Shown in pieces: positions 45,138-58,500 of a DNA stretch of 64,000 nucleotides. This stretch comes from Sinotaia quadrata (Eukaryota > Mollusca > Gastropoda > Architaenioglossa > Viviparidae): NCBI GenBank assembly GCA_028829895.1, contig CM054180.1, positions 95,168,135 through 95,232,134 of the forward strand, in the 5' to 3' direction. Below the pieces are notes generated by a model. It made no database searches, was not told the DNA's origin, and was given only the letters and a program-made list of their open reading frames with translations. Numbering within the stretch: the stretch's first letter is position 1; each line of letters begins with the position of its first letter. The position numbers and the translations under genes were made by a program.

Positions 45138-48100
45138 ATGGCTCCAATAGCGATATTCTTGGGACTGTTTGGAGGATGTTTTCTGGGGTAAGTTGTCAAG
45201 GCAGAAGAAAAGTGCCTAATGGAACTATATTTTAACAATTGTTATAGAGCAGTTCTAAATTGAATAACCTGAATTATACAGCCGTCATATATAGTTTGAC
45301 AGCATATAGAATACACGTAATTCTAATCTTGGCCATAAATTTCTTATCTAAAATATGGCATTTAATTAGATTCATTATCTAATCATTACATAACTATATT
45401 CATTATCTAATCATTACATAACTATATTCATTATCTAATCATTGATATAACTATATTCATTATCTAATCATTACATAACTATATTCATTATATAATCATT
45501 GACATAACTATATTCATTATCTAATCATTGACATAACTATATTAATTATCTAATCATTGACATAACTATATTCATTACTTATTCATAGCCCTAACTAAAT
45601 TCATTATCATTGTTCGTATGTCTGTATACGTCTTACACGCAGGTTGTTGTCAATCTTTCTGCTTGAAGTGGCATTAATGAACACAACCTAGGGTCTATTT
45701 ATAAACTTAATCCTAGACCTAATTCTTGAACTAATTCTATACATATATACCATCAACATTATTTCTTACGTACGTTTTATGGTTGATCTGCATTCTATCA
45801 GTCAATCAATCTGCATTCTATCAGTCAATCAATCTGCATGCCACTTGAACTTTAAAAAATGAGTGAAGTGTTTCTTAAAATGATTTCAGCCTGGAGGATC
45901 TATATGAAAAGTAATTTTTGACGATTGTGTCTTATATTTTATTTCGAGTTTACCTTTGCACAGGTGATATCTGTTTTATAGATTAACTTATATAATTGAT
46001 TTAATGACACATTACAGTAATTAAATATGTCATTGTGGGTAAAAGTGTCTTTGTGCGTGCATGTATCTGTAGATTTTAATTTTCAACACTTCTCTTGTAC
46101 CTTAATTATGTATACAAAAATGATATGTGTGATGTGATTGGTCCCAAAGCAGATATGCAGTTTGTCCGCAGTCAACTAAGTCACACCTAGAGAGGTGCAA
46201 TCAATTGATAAGAATGAGAAGAAATAGAATAACAAACTAATGACTTTTAAGAAGGGATCACTCACTGACTGCATTAGAGATGCTGAAACAAAGACAAAAG
46301 AATCTTATAGTTGACACAATAGAAATATACAGTGTCTATATGATATATCTTCTTTAACAAATATTATAATTGACACAATATATATGTACAGTGTTCTATG
46401 ATATATACTACTTTTAGCAATGTAACAGTTGACAGTTTGCTTTCTTAAGTGAGAACTGGTTGAAGAAATTGTGTGTCTTTAGGATATTAATAATTTTGCT
46501 ATATGTCTATTGGGAGGATGATTCTAGAACATCTTTAGTCTTGCGGAGCACATCGTCAGAATTGCTCATTGAGGATTAGTGACTGGCAGATTGGTTTAGT
46601 ATGAAGATGGTAGCTAATATTGTGGCTCAGATCAGGAGTAGTAAGTAGCATGTAACCTTCAGGCAGAACTGGTCCAAACAAGAATCAAATTTCTGTGTTC
46701 ACTTATGAAGGAAATGTTAACAGTAAAAAAACACCAGCTGCAAATAGCTGTTCAATATGTAGAGTCCCAATTTCTTTCTTTAACGTTCTTCTCTATCTGT
46801 ATACTTGAGTCATTACTATATTGTTTCTCTCTAGAAAGAGTTATAATGACATCATTCCTTGTAATAACTGGCTCCTTTCTTGCCCTGTGCTCTACGATTG
46901 TTATCATGACTAGTAATAAATACAATTCTTATAATTTGATTTCATCATTCTGAATACTTAGCATCAATAATTGTAAACTGAGTGTTACTATGACTAGTAA
47001 AAATATTTTTATTATTATAAAATTTTATCATGCTGGGTAATTAGCATTAATAATTGTGAACTCAGTATTACTATGACTAGTAATAAATATAATTCTTATC
47101 ATATAATTTTCATTTCAGTGTCGTGTGCAAAATGCTCTCCAATTTCTATGTCAGATCTGTTCTTCCAATGTGTCATTAGTTTTCCACAAATTGTTATTAT
47201 TATTTTTTTCTGGGACTTTGGTTGTTGTTCTTATCATTATTATTGGCAAATAGTGAAAATTTAAGCTACTTTCAAATATAAATTGTAATTTTATCTCCTT
47301 ATCTTATATATGAATTGATGTCTAAAAGTTACATATCTCAGTTGATACCCATAATATCATAAGTTTATTTCATGGTACCATAAAGGGTGCTAAGCAGCCC
47401 AGATAGACCGCCATTGGAAGACCCGGCTGCAGCTCGCACGTTGTTCCACATAGCCGAGACACTACACACGCCGGACGGCGACTTGACTAGGCAGGAATTC
47501 GGGGAGATCTTTGAGGACTTTGATACGAACGGTAAGTCCGTGTTGGCACTGTGTAATGTCTCAGTCAACAGTTAATAGTGTACAAGTCCGTGTGGGCAAA
47601 GTTCTGAAAAGAGTACAAGATCGTATGTAAAACATGCATAATTTCGTAGTTAACGATTTTCCTTTCTTTCAGAGCTCTTGTAGATCAGAGATGTCGTTGT
47701 ATCTGTACTGCTGGCGTAGGACACCTCGAGATTCACAATTACCTGCATTCTCACGCACCACACATGCACACATACACACATGCACACATACATATACACA
47801 TACACACAACACAAACATATATACACAAATATAACTGAAGCAGTTCGTGAAAGACAGGTATTGGATTTTATATTTTTTTCAAAGAAAAATAAAGACTCTA
47901 ATTGTCTGTATTTACCAAAAATCAGCAGACGACTTTAGTGATACACCAGCTAGATATGTGCCATAGGATCGTTAAGTGAACTTTGACATGTGATTTCAGT
48001 AAAAAAATATTTGTGGCATATTTATCCGTAATTCCTTATTTTCACATGAGGTAATATTAATCGATTTCCGGATGTTACTCAACCCAACATAATCTTGACT

Positions 48101-49999
48101 CAGGGTAAAAAACCAAGTGCCAATAATAAATATTCAACCAAAGCTAAATGTTCAAAGAAAATGTTCAACTGTAGAGTGGACCGCATCACAAGGGATGGTA
48201 ACCCAAATGCTCTCCCTTGCTGAACAACAAAGGAAATCCTTCACACTGAAAAATGTGAAACAAACGTTGGTGAAAACCAGCTGAGTGTACAGTCAAAATG
48301 TCCTTTCAACATCAGCAGCTCCGAAGGACACTGGTATGTTACAGTCTGTCAGGGTGTTGTTCCGTCCGTCCAACCAGACAGAAGATGAAAAACCAGTATC
48401 ACTGAAGACCCAGGTAGATGAAGAATAATGCTCAAATAACACTGCAATCTTGGTCGCACAAACAGCGAACATTCGAAAGATAAATTCCTAGTTACAAAAA
48501 ACTGAGAATAAAATCCCATGCGTGGGCCCAATTTGGAAAAATTGCAACAGAGTTCCAACACAGCTAGTAGACAACCCACGTGTACACTGAATGTAGAAAT
48601 GTCAGCAGGGTCCTTTTATAAAAACTAAGTTTTCTAACACCTTCCAGAAGAACTTGCATGATGAAAGCATGAATCATAACTTTTTCTAATTCTATTCTAT
48701 TATTTTTTGTTCAATCACAACTTGGGTGCATCCACAAAATATAGTTCCTGACTAAAATTAATAATAAGGGACCTTAAAAATATAGTTCCTGACTAAAATT
48801 AATAATAAGGGGCCTTAAAATTAAATATATCATCTATCTATTTCTAACTTAATTAACTATCACCTAACATAAATAATTAAACAAATGAATTTAATTAAAG
48901 TGCTTAAAGTACAAAATAAACATTCACGCACACAAACTCACCGACATGCTCTATAAAAGTACACAATAGCGTGAATACATCACGCTAGCAGCAAGGGAGG
49001 TAATAGAATACTTTTAAAACATTTTTTTCTGATTAACCCCCCACACCTTTACCATGACAATTACACAAATCTAATCTGTAGCCTAAGTACAATAATTGTG
49101 CAACTTTATTCACAACTGAAAAAAACAAAGGCATTTTAAAATCATTAGACAGAGTCCTCTATCCATAAGTAATTCATAGTTAATGTACTGTTTCTATTGA
49201 ACATTATTAATAGAATGGTAGTATTACATTTAATAATAATTCAAATCATTATTGTTTAAGAGGTAGTAAAGTACACACACACATGCACACACACACACGC
49301 ACACACTCACTCACACACACACACACACACACACACACGCGCGCGCATTGAGTGATTTCATGTATTTTAAAAACAGAAAAATGAAAAACAATTTTGTCAC
49401 TCAAGAAGAAGTTTTATGCAGGCTATTGATTTAACATTTTAGTTAAATCTTAGTTACATTTCAAACGAATTATTTCATTTCAATTCATCTTTTCCTTTCG
49501 TTTCCACCATGAAACAGATGATGGCCTGGTGTATCATGCAGAGTTCTTGGCCGAATGGGAGAGAATGAAACTTGGTGATGACATGTCCGCCATTGTTCTT
49601 TTCAATCGCACAGATACAGATGGCGACGGAATCATCACCAGTGATCCTGACTTGGACAGAGTGTTTGTCTTATTCGATCTAGACGGTTAGTATCATCATT
49701 CACCACCATGACTTGGGCAGAGTGTTTGTATATTTCGATCTAGACGGCCAGGATTTGACACTCTATTATAATATTTGTGAAAGGTTTTCTGTCAATTTCA
49801 ATGTACAATTTGTATTATATGACAGAATACTGCGTCCGCGTATACGCCTATCTAAAACTTTCTAATATCTAGAAATTTAAAAACGACCACATTGCAAATA
49901 TCTTATTGTCTTTTCCATTTCAATTTTTTTCTTTCTTCAGGTGATCATCTAGTGTCGGAACCAGAATTCGTCATCGTCTGGACAAGTCTGTCGACTTAA
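45138..49999 (+). CDS. Secreted four-EF-hand protein, gene 3 (140 aa)
   Basis: Coding exons 45138-45187, 47386-47531, 49518-49685 and 49941-49999 (423 nt in frame; same phases as its neighbours). The signal peptide exon is MAPIAIFLGLFGGCFLG. Loop 1 (43-54) is LHTPDGDLTRQE; Asp at loop position 7 differs from Tyr in gene 2 and His in gene 4. Loop 2 (63-74) is DTNDDGLVYHAE, with all usual ligand positions filled. Loop 3 (98-110) is DTDGDGIITSDPD, 13 residues. Loop 4 (119-130) is DLDGDHLVSEPE, with His in the usual Gly position. The linker reads EWERMKLGDD, more charged than in its sisters. AATAAA lies near 50303, about 300 nt after the stop. Intron 2 carries about 1 kb of sequence absent from genes 2 and 4 (48,105-49,065). 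This is the most compact copy and shows no coding damage. Confidence 0.87.
48105..49065. mobile_element. About 1 kb of foreign sequence in intron 2 of gene 3
   Basis: Where gene 2 (36,600-36,925) and gene 4 (62,740-63,050) share about 320 bp, gene 3 instead has about 960 bp of unrelated sequence ending in a C-rich AACCCCCCACACC stretch. It contains a roughly 47-bp tandem duplication (ATATAGTTCCTGACTAAAAT). No coding domain was recognised. Probably an insertion with deletion of the old intron segment. Confidence 0.55.
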
Positions 50000-50734
50000 A
50001 GCAGCATTCCGCCGCCAGACTGAATTACAAACAGCGACCTCTGGTGCCACTCTTTGAGGACAGAGCAGCGTTTAGAAATTTAACTCTAGTCTAAATCTTA
50101 ATAGTTTGACTCAGACTATGAAATTAAATTAACTGTTATTAAATATATTATTATACTGAATTACTTTATTTTAAGAACATAACAACGGTATATGTTAAGT
50201 TTTGCTTACAGAAGTTAATATCTGTCTTTTGTATATATTTTCAGTTTTAAACTGGTTTCACATTTTGAATGTTTATATCAGTGAATCGAAAAGGTTTAGG
50301 AAAATAAAGTGATTTATTCATAAAGAAGTATTTTAATAGTATAACGCAGTGTCATATTTAAATTTAAATGATAAATGTGTACTTGTGTGAGGAGTTATTT
50401 TGTTATACTTAGTGATATTTGCAGATGTAAAAGAGTTGTGTGAGGAGTTATTTTGTTATACTTAGTCATATTTGCAGATGTAAAAGAGTTGTGTTGTTAT
50501 GGGTGTTGTCAAACAACGAGATGTAGAATAAACGTATTCAAACTTCAGGTTTTCAATTCACCCTTGCAGAGTGCCCTCAGTTTTTTTAATCTAATTATTT
50601 TTGCTTTGGTTATAAACTTTTCCCTGGGATATATTAGATGTTCCTTGTGGTATATTTCTATTCATGTTATTCTTTCATTATGGATCTGTTTCCAGAGAGT
50701 GAGAATTTGAGAGTCAGATAAAACAGTGTCTGTG

Positions 50735-50739
50735 TGTGT

Positions 50740-50788
<49 letters not shown>

Positions 50789-50812
50789 AGATTAAAAGAA
50801 TACTAAGTCTAT

Positions 50813-50867
<55 letters not shown>

Positions 50868-50960
50868 GAGTAGTGTATGAGAGAAAGAGTAAAAGAATGT
50901 TAGTCTGTGTGTGTGTGTATGTGTATGTGTGTGTGTGTGTGTAGTGTATGAGAGAAAGAG
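50735..50960. repeat. (GA)n and (GT)n tracts 3' of gene 3
   Basis: (AG)n at 50,740-50,780 and GT tracts at 50,820-50,870 and 50,910-50,945, separated by GTGTATGAGAGAAAGAGTAAAA repeats. Confidence 0.93.
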
Positions 50961-51479
50961 TAAAAGAATGCTAATCTCTGTGTGTTTGTGTATGAGTTGA
51001 ATGAGTGAGAGAAAGAGATGTGCATTTAAACTAATTAATACCATCTGATCTTTGTTGATTTCGCGCTCATTTCCTTGCATGCATTGTCTGGTTTCTGTCA
51101 GCGAAGCGGCACCACCGACCATCGAGCTGACGAGAAAATCAAAACACTGATACTGAGATGTAATTGTATATTTGACTTCTTAATTTCAATCTGATTATAA
51201 ATACGCTAACGTGCCGTATTGTAAAGACGTATTAAACAGTAAAATTAAACATTATGTTTGACATATTAGTTATATAAGTATTTTTCAGAAGTATATTAAG
51301 AGAAAGATTTATATTTAAAATACATTTTCACAGACTGAAAATATCTTTACTTCAATCTACAGTTTTTGAAAAATATATTTGACGCCAATGGCTAATGGTT
51401 ACGATTATTTTAATTAACTAATCGTCCATAATTAATTACGTGATGAGAATCTTAATTTATGTTTGACACATGTCCAGTT

Positions 51480-52780
51480 ATATGTATTGACCTTGCCACG
51501 ATGTATTTAAACAAGTTGCCTCAATCTTTTAATACTTGATGATCGACGGATGAAGAAACGGGTGGAAAGAGATATTCCCAACATAACGTAATTTCCTGTA
51601 TACGAAGTTTCACCACAAAATGAAGTTAATGTCCTCATGTATAATTCCCATTATCATCATAATTCTAATCTTCTTCTTATCTCTTCTAACACTCACTGCA
51701 TTCTTGGACAAAGTCTGATGTTTCATGGAGAGAAATGTTTCTTTGATGCCAATGTTGAATGCCATGATGCATGACTTCTTTCATGCAGTGGGCGCGTATT
51801 TCAAAGTGTTCCTGCAATTTTTTGCGCTTGCTGATGTTTTGATTCTCTCTCTCTCTCTCTCTCTTATAGCCTTCAGCCCTCCCTTCTTATACTTTCTATG
51901 TCTCTATGAGAACTCCAGAAGGTTCTAGAAGATTTTGCACCTTGTGATTTTAATTTACCGATGCACATGATTTATTTGCACGCACCTCACTAGCTAGGGC
52001 AAAAATCTATTGTGGACTTACTACTATACTATTTCCTTTTGGCTTGTAAACAAGCTTCATACATGCATACACGTCTATGAATATACTGCATTCATTAAAC
52101 CTATATAATACTCCTTAAATGTATGTATATTTATGCATGAAATGCGTAGTAGGTCTACATATGTTTATCTAAGCTAAGTGAACAAAATTTAAAAGTTACA
52201 TGTGTGATGGTGAACACAGTTACTCCCCTTATTGGTTAGTGGTCTTGTGTAGACCATGAAATAAAAATAATAATTCTGGCTTCATGCATTTCCCATGACA
52301 TACTAGAAAGTCTTATTCCTAAAATACAATTCAACAATTTAATGATGTCAATACAAATCACAGGATAGTTCTTATCAGAGAACAGAAATGGAGTTATTAG
52401 AGATAAGCGATAATAGTTTCAATGTAACCTTGTATAGATGAAGCCACAATCGTCTTATTTGTGCACTTTTCATATCAAAGTCGCAACTTTATTGTCCATG
52501 TCAATTGCACGTTTCCTCCTCACATTGTAAAAAATGCTGATTCACTTCTTTTTCTCTTGAGTTAAAATGGGTGCTATTTCGCCGTACCAACTAACTCAAG
52601 CAGAACAACAATTGTAGCAATTTCCAGTAACTTTCTTGTACAAAAAATCCTCAATTTAGTCAGCATACCTTGCCACCATATACAACAGAGTGTAGTGTAT
52701 TCCTTATACTTACACACTGCGGTAGATGATTCATGCATCTACCACAGTTACAGCGGTTTATAATCAGTAAAGAAGGAGAT
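51480..52780. other. Spacer between units 3 and 4, left part
   Basis: Not shared with the other units. No gene recognised; a short (CT)n lies at 51,844-51,866. Confidence 0.5.
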
Positions 52781-53496
52781 TCAAATAACACAAGGAAAGG
52801 CTGCTTTGTCCCTGTAAAAATATAATCAGGGAACAATACTAAATTTCCAGTTTATTCCTTTTTTAACTCCATTCTTTCTTTCATTCAAGTCTCAACTTAC
52901 AGTTTCCTTGCAGCAGTATTTATTAGCCTGATACACGCATGCAGCATATTAGTTTATGAGATGATTCACTAGAAACAATGTCAAGTGTTTAGCATATCAT
53001 ATACAAGCATCATAGTTCACAATTTGTAGAAGTAATAGTCTACTCGTATAATGCATTTCTATGTAAAACACAACTATAACATATCAATAGCAAAATTGCA
53101 TGAAATATTTCTAAGTCCATTCTCTCTCAATCAGTTAGTTATCTCAACATTAAGCTAACAGCTGCCTTTCATGACCAGACTTCTTGCCACACCAAATTCA
53201 AGTGATTAGACTATAGAGTTCTCTACAGCAGGTAAACTTTTGATCTCAGCCCATTGGCTGGCCTCCCTCTCATAAATCTTAACCAGTGGATACGAAAAAC
53301 TACTCGTCCAGTTGGAACTGGTTTGCATTACATCAGCAAATTTCTAGCATATTCTCAACTTGAGTTGTTTATATCCAAATCTGACACTCACAAAAAATTC
53401 CATCATAAGGAGTGCCCAAGGTCAGGTCACTTTGACAATATATATATAACAATTAAGTTTCAGAAATAGGGATAGGCAAATTTACTCCACCACACT
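52780..53496 (-). mobile_element. Dispersed repeat family, copy c (inverted)
   Basis: The reverse complement matches copy b (left part) and copy a (right part), giving a combined element of at least 700 bp. It lies between EF-hand units 3 and 4. No open frame was recognised. The end of similarity beyond 52,780 is uncertain. Confidence 0.65.
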
Positions 53497-54560
53497 ATAT
53501 AATCATTAATAATTTTGTATCACTATGTGTACTATATTTGTCATAGCTTTAAGTTGTCCTTGCTTTGTGGATGACTAGCAAGCTGTAATTTGTCTGAGTT
53601 CCATAGATGACTCAAAGAGTGTAATTTGTCCAACTTCATAGATGACTCACAGAATGAAATTTGTCACCTCCCCATAGATGACTCATAATGTAATTTTTCT
53701 GAGCACCAAAGAAGTCTATGTGATGGGATGATGGGTGTAGTAGTATTGTAGTGTAGTTGGTCACCACAGGATGCGAGATGAAAATCGATTATGATGGATG
53801 ACAATACGTCACATGCTTGACGACAGCCACAGCCAGAGATGTACACGCAACACCGTGTTTACAGTTGTCATGAGGGCTTTATTCACACACACAGCCACAT
53901 CGGCTCACCAAACCATTCTCTTTTCTTCGCTACATGGCTCCCTCTTGCTGTGTATGCATACAATCACACTCACACACTTGTTGTCTCGTTGACTTCTTTC
54001 ACTCTACAGGAAATGCGTGAAAACGTTTTATCTTCAGATGCTCTCGGTTTTCGGGTGGATTCCTGTGGAGCCTTCCTCTTCTCACGTCATTCTGAAGGGT
54101 GTAGATGGAATTTTGTGCTGCAGATGTTGAATTTCTTTTTTCTGGTGCTTCGCTACGACTGTTGTTGGTCTTTTTTCTTTCACTTTTTCTTGTAATGTGT
54201 TGAGCTGATGTTCGGCGTGTGATAGTAGAAAAATGGAGCGTTTTAGAGTCACTCTGAATTTTTCTGTGTACTAGAGCAGCGGGTTTGCCACCTACCTGGG
54301 GGGTCTGCCGCTCTCAACGTTTGGAGTCAGTAGAGCGAGTAGTTTTGGGGCGTGTGGAGATTGTCAAAATTCTTTTGTCACTGTTACTGACTATAGGGAT
54401 AGCCGACCATCTCGCCTTGGGTCTTGTCACAGTCGGGTTGAGGCGTGCAGAATTTTGTTGTCTACCATCGGAAGCCGATCTAGCGAAGTGAAAGTCCGTG
54501 TTTGAGGTCAGTTTCTCTTTTTTGTTGTTGTGCACGCCGCCATCGGAATCCGGTCTGGCG
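53497..54560. other. Spacer between units 3 and 4, right part: possible retroelement relic
   Basis: Repeats of TAGATGACTCA (53,565-53,700), then a segment of higher GC with broken frames on both strands (for example 54571-54314 minus, which contains RSASDGRQQNSARLNPTVTR). Composition and broken frames resemble the retroelement relic near 8 kb, but no domain was recognised. Confidence 0.35.
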
Positions 54561-54579
54561 GTGGTGGACAAAGTATTTC

Positions 54580-54940
54580 AGAGAGGAATATGTACTACAT
54601 AAAGACAAAATAGTGCAGAGAGGTCAAAATTAGTATATGGTGGATAAAGTAGTGCAGAGAGGTCAAAGTAGTATATGGTGGATAAAGTAGTGCAGAGAGG
54701 TCAAAGTAGTATATGGTGGATAAAGTAGTGCAGAGAGGTCAAAGTAGTATATGGTGAATAAAGTAGTGCAGAGAGGTCAAAGTAGTAAATGGTGGATAAA
54801 GTAGTGCAGAGAGGTCAAAGTAGTATATGGTGGATAAAGTAGTGCAGAGAGGTCAAAGTTAGTATATGGTGGATAAAGTAGTGCAGAGAGGTCAAAGTTA
54901 GTATATGGTGGATAAAGTAGTGCAGAGAGGAAAGTGTAGT
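54580..54940. repeat. 38-bp minisatellite, about 9 copies (unit 4)
   Basis: Core GATAAAGTAGTGCAGAGAGG, related to the 25,560 array in unit 2 but with a different dominant unit, so the two arrays have homogenised separately. Confidence 0.95.
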
Positions 54941-55129
54941 ATATATAAGACTGTAGTTCAGAGAGTACAAAGTAGTACAGTGAGTGCAAAGTAGTACAGA
55001 GGATCAAGTAGTGCAGAGAGGGAAAAGAAGTGCACAGAGGGCAAGAGAAATGAAAAGAGGATAAAGTAGTGCAGAGGGCAAAGTGTTACAGGGAGGACAT
55101 AGTAGTAAAGGGAGATAAAAAGCAGTGCT

Positions 55130-55520
55130 AAATGAATATAAATTATTAAAGGTATAGACCAAATATAAATTATTAAAGGTATAGACCAAATATAAATTAT
55201 TAAAGGTATAGACCAAATATAAATTATTAAAGGTATAGACCAAATATAAATTATTAAAGGTATAGACCAAATATAAATTATTAAAGGTATAGACCAAATA
55301 TAAATTATTAAAGGTATAGACCAAATATAAATTATTAAAGGTATAGACCAAATATAAATTATTAAAGGTATAGACCAAATATAAATTATTAAAGGTATAG
55401 ACCAAATATAAATTATTAAAGGTATAGACCAAATATAAATTATTAAAGGTATAGACCAAATATAAATTATTAAAGGTATAGACCAAATATAAATTATTAA
55501 AGGTATAGACCAAATATAAT
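55130..55520. repeat. 27-bp minisatellite, 14 copies, private to unit 4
   Basis: AATATAAATTATTAAAGGTA plus TAGACCA, almost identical units. Unit 2 has this sequence once (about 26,118-26,150). The length is a multiple of three and gives a false 199-codon minus-strand frame. Confidence 0.97.
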
Positions 55521-58500
55521 AACCGGCCTTGTTTGTCTCTTTCTTCGCTTTTGTCATATTGAGCTACATTACTAGAAATTTAGCTCTTTCTCATATATAA
55601 ACCGTCCATGTCCATAAACGGAAATAACAATAGAGAAACTTAAATATACATTTCATTCACCATAAATGACTTAATTATATGCAGTCACTTCTTGTCATTA
55701 TTATATTATTCAAATACGGCTTGAATCACTTCTATGCATAAAAAACATTGCGTGCGTGTGTGTGTGTGTGTGTGTGAAGGGGTCTGAATAGGAGCTTGTG
55801 TAGGTGTGTGTGTCAGTAAGTGTGTGAGATTGTGTGTAAAGGTGTCTGAATAGGAGCTTGTGTAGGGTGTGTGTGTGTGTGTGTGTGTGTATCTGTAAGT
55901 GTGTGAGATTGTGTATAAAGGTGTCTGAATAGGTGTTTGTGTAGGGTGTGTGTGAGTGTGTCTATGTGTGTGATTGTGTACAAAGGTATCTGAGTATGTG
56001 TATGTGTAAGGGTCTGTGAGTGTATATAGGCTTCGTGTGTGTGTGTGTTTAGTTGTTTAGAGAATGTGTAAATGTGTGGAACCAATGCATTTAGCTCTAT
56101 AGGACTCTGGTACACTGATTTTAAGATCACTAAAGCCAACTCTAGTGTTGATTAAACCCCATAGAGACAATAATGGTATTGCCCAAGTACTCTTCATGTT
56201 CATGTGAACATGGACACTTTCAAAAACACGTTTATCAGAGTGAAACTAAGACATATAAAAATGTTCACCTTAATATAAGTGTTCTTTTACCCTCCCAAGC
56301 CCACCTGAATTGAGTTTTAAGTAAAGTTAAACTGGACTGAACTGAAAACACGCTTTGCCTCCCCAAGTCTTGTCTTATATGTCAGAAAATAATTCAGTCC
56401 ATTATTAAAGAAGTTGACAGTTGTGACGATGTATTTTCACGCATGTAACACTCATTGGCAATAGCGTTTCTTATACATTCCTCGTAGTGTGCTGAGTAGT
56501 GCTCATGACAATTCTAGAACACTCTCCCTGTTGTGTTTGGTAGTGAATGTGAAGATCTGGATAATTCTCCAAGTTGTGCTTTGTGAGCACATCACATCGA
56601 AGATTCTGGAACAGTTGTGTAACGTGCCTAGAACGAGTATGTTGGACCATCGCCAAGTAAGAAAGGCAGTGACTTGCAGAAAACCACATGATTGTGAACA
56701 CGTGCCAGCGACAGCTGCCATCTTTAAAAGGTTATGTACATTGACTAATTATCTCTCTGAAACTCTATTCTATAATGAATTATATCCATGAATTTGATTA
56801 TATCAATATATATATAATTTTACTGCTGTAAATGTCAATGCTCTTTTGATTATATGCATTTGTTGCATATTTGATTGTTGATTTAATAAATTTATTGTTA
56901 AATTTCTTTGCCTACTTGCACATATATTAAAACGTATGTTTTAATAATACTGGGTGGATAGGGGCATATTAAATATAAATAAAAGATGGATTTTTATTAC
57001 TCCTTTAGTAAGACGTTTCCACCTGCAGATTATGCAACAAGAAAAGGCCTATCATATTATTGTGTAAAGAGTAGAGTTTTACGACACTGTTATAAACCAC
57101 CAAGTGACAGACATATTGGTCTTGTGGGAGAATTATTAATAATTATTAATTAAGTTTCTCGATCACTTGTTATTAGTTATGTGTTGTTAATTAATAAATA
57201 ATAATAATAACGAGTGAAGTGTGTCCAGAGAGGTGTCACATAAAACAAAAAATGTTAAGATGTCCACAACTTAAAAGTTGATTCCTTAAAAGTCTCTATC
57301 CATGAAAACAGTTTTTAGTGTGTAGTTATAAAATGGAATACGGATTAAAGACACGTCATCATGTGATCTTGTCACATTATGTGTGCTCATGTTAAGAGCT
57401 AGTATAGATTACAAAGACTATTAATGTTTCCGGACATAAGTGTGCGTTTTTGTCTAATTTAATTTTATTTCGTTATCAATAGCAAATGTATTCATCCAGC
57501 AATTGACCTCTTATTATTCTTTTGAGAATTTGAAAAAAGTTTTGAGAATTTGAAAAGTGTTTTGAGAATTCATCAGGCTAGGTTTCTTTCCGTATCACGG
57601 TTTAAACTTATTCAGGCGTGACACAGTATGTGTTGGGTGTGGTCTGATGTAAGACCAAGAAAGTTATTTCTGGCTCGGGTAGTTCTTAAGCTGATAATGA
57701 GGTGAATGACTGTAGAACACGATACCAACATTCATTGTGTAATTCACTACTCATCATTAAGTCTATGCTTATTCATATATACATGAACATTTAATTTTAT
57801 GTAGCAAATATTTGTTGGAAAATGTATCTTAGTAACGCAAAGTAGACTACATTAATTTCTTGATAATGACAAAGATTTTTAATGAAAGTAGATATTATTT
57901 TATACAGATACTAGATTAGATAAAAATAATTCAAATTCTTAAAGCAATTATTCATTTTAATCAGTCAAAAAAGTGAGGTTATTTTCCTAAGTGCAAGAAA
58001 AAGTTTGAATAAAACCATCGCTTGTGTTTTTCATTTTTCCTTATCAGTAACCGGACTACACGCACATTAAAGATAGTTCAAGTTGTTTTTTATCATTACA
58101 AAACTTAAAGGCAGAGCCATCTGAAGTCGTGTACACCATGGATAGATTACAATATGTTAATTCGGATAACGTCTGTCAGAACTTTTGTACTATAAGTCAG
58201 TTTACCAGTACCTGTCCATCTGATTAATATTTCAACAGTACACACGACTAACTCAACTCGGAAACAGGACTAGTTACAGGGCAGAGATAAAGATCAGGTT
58301 AGAGGGTTTTCACAAACATTTCAACTTTTATTTTGTGTTTCTAGTTTGGTTTGGTTTGTTATTATTTTCTGCTCGTTCAGCTTTTGCAGTTTGATTTTTT
58401 TCACTCTTTGTATTGTGATGTTTTTTAAAATCACATGTTTATTGAATAAGGTCTTTCAATAATTTAAATTTTTTAATAAATGAGTTACGTCTTCGTTGTT

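Larger units (their letters stand above)
42433..51480 (+). repeat. Segmental duplication unit 3 (contains EF-hand gene 3)
   Basis: Similarity starts abruptly at about 42,433 (ACTTAAAAGTTGATTCC, as at 27,990 and 57,270) and ends at about 51,480 after GATGAGAATCTTAATTTATG, as unit 2 does near 39,093. The gypsy fragment abuts its left edge. Confidence 0.8.

Noticed and set aside
45138..45187. Alternative frame of the signal-peptide exon reading DGSNSDILGTVWRMFSG, which looks like an EF-hand loop start
   Set aside because: That frame enters exon 2 in a register with an early TAG, whereas the signal-peptide frame joins exon 2 in phase in all copies.
54958..55557. Two overlapping minus-strand frames of 169 and 199 codons
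   Set aside because: Product of a 27-bp tandem repeat whose length is a multiple of three; frames in more than one register are open.
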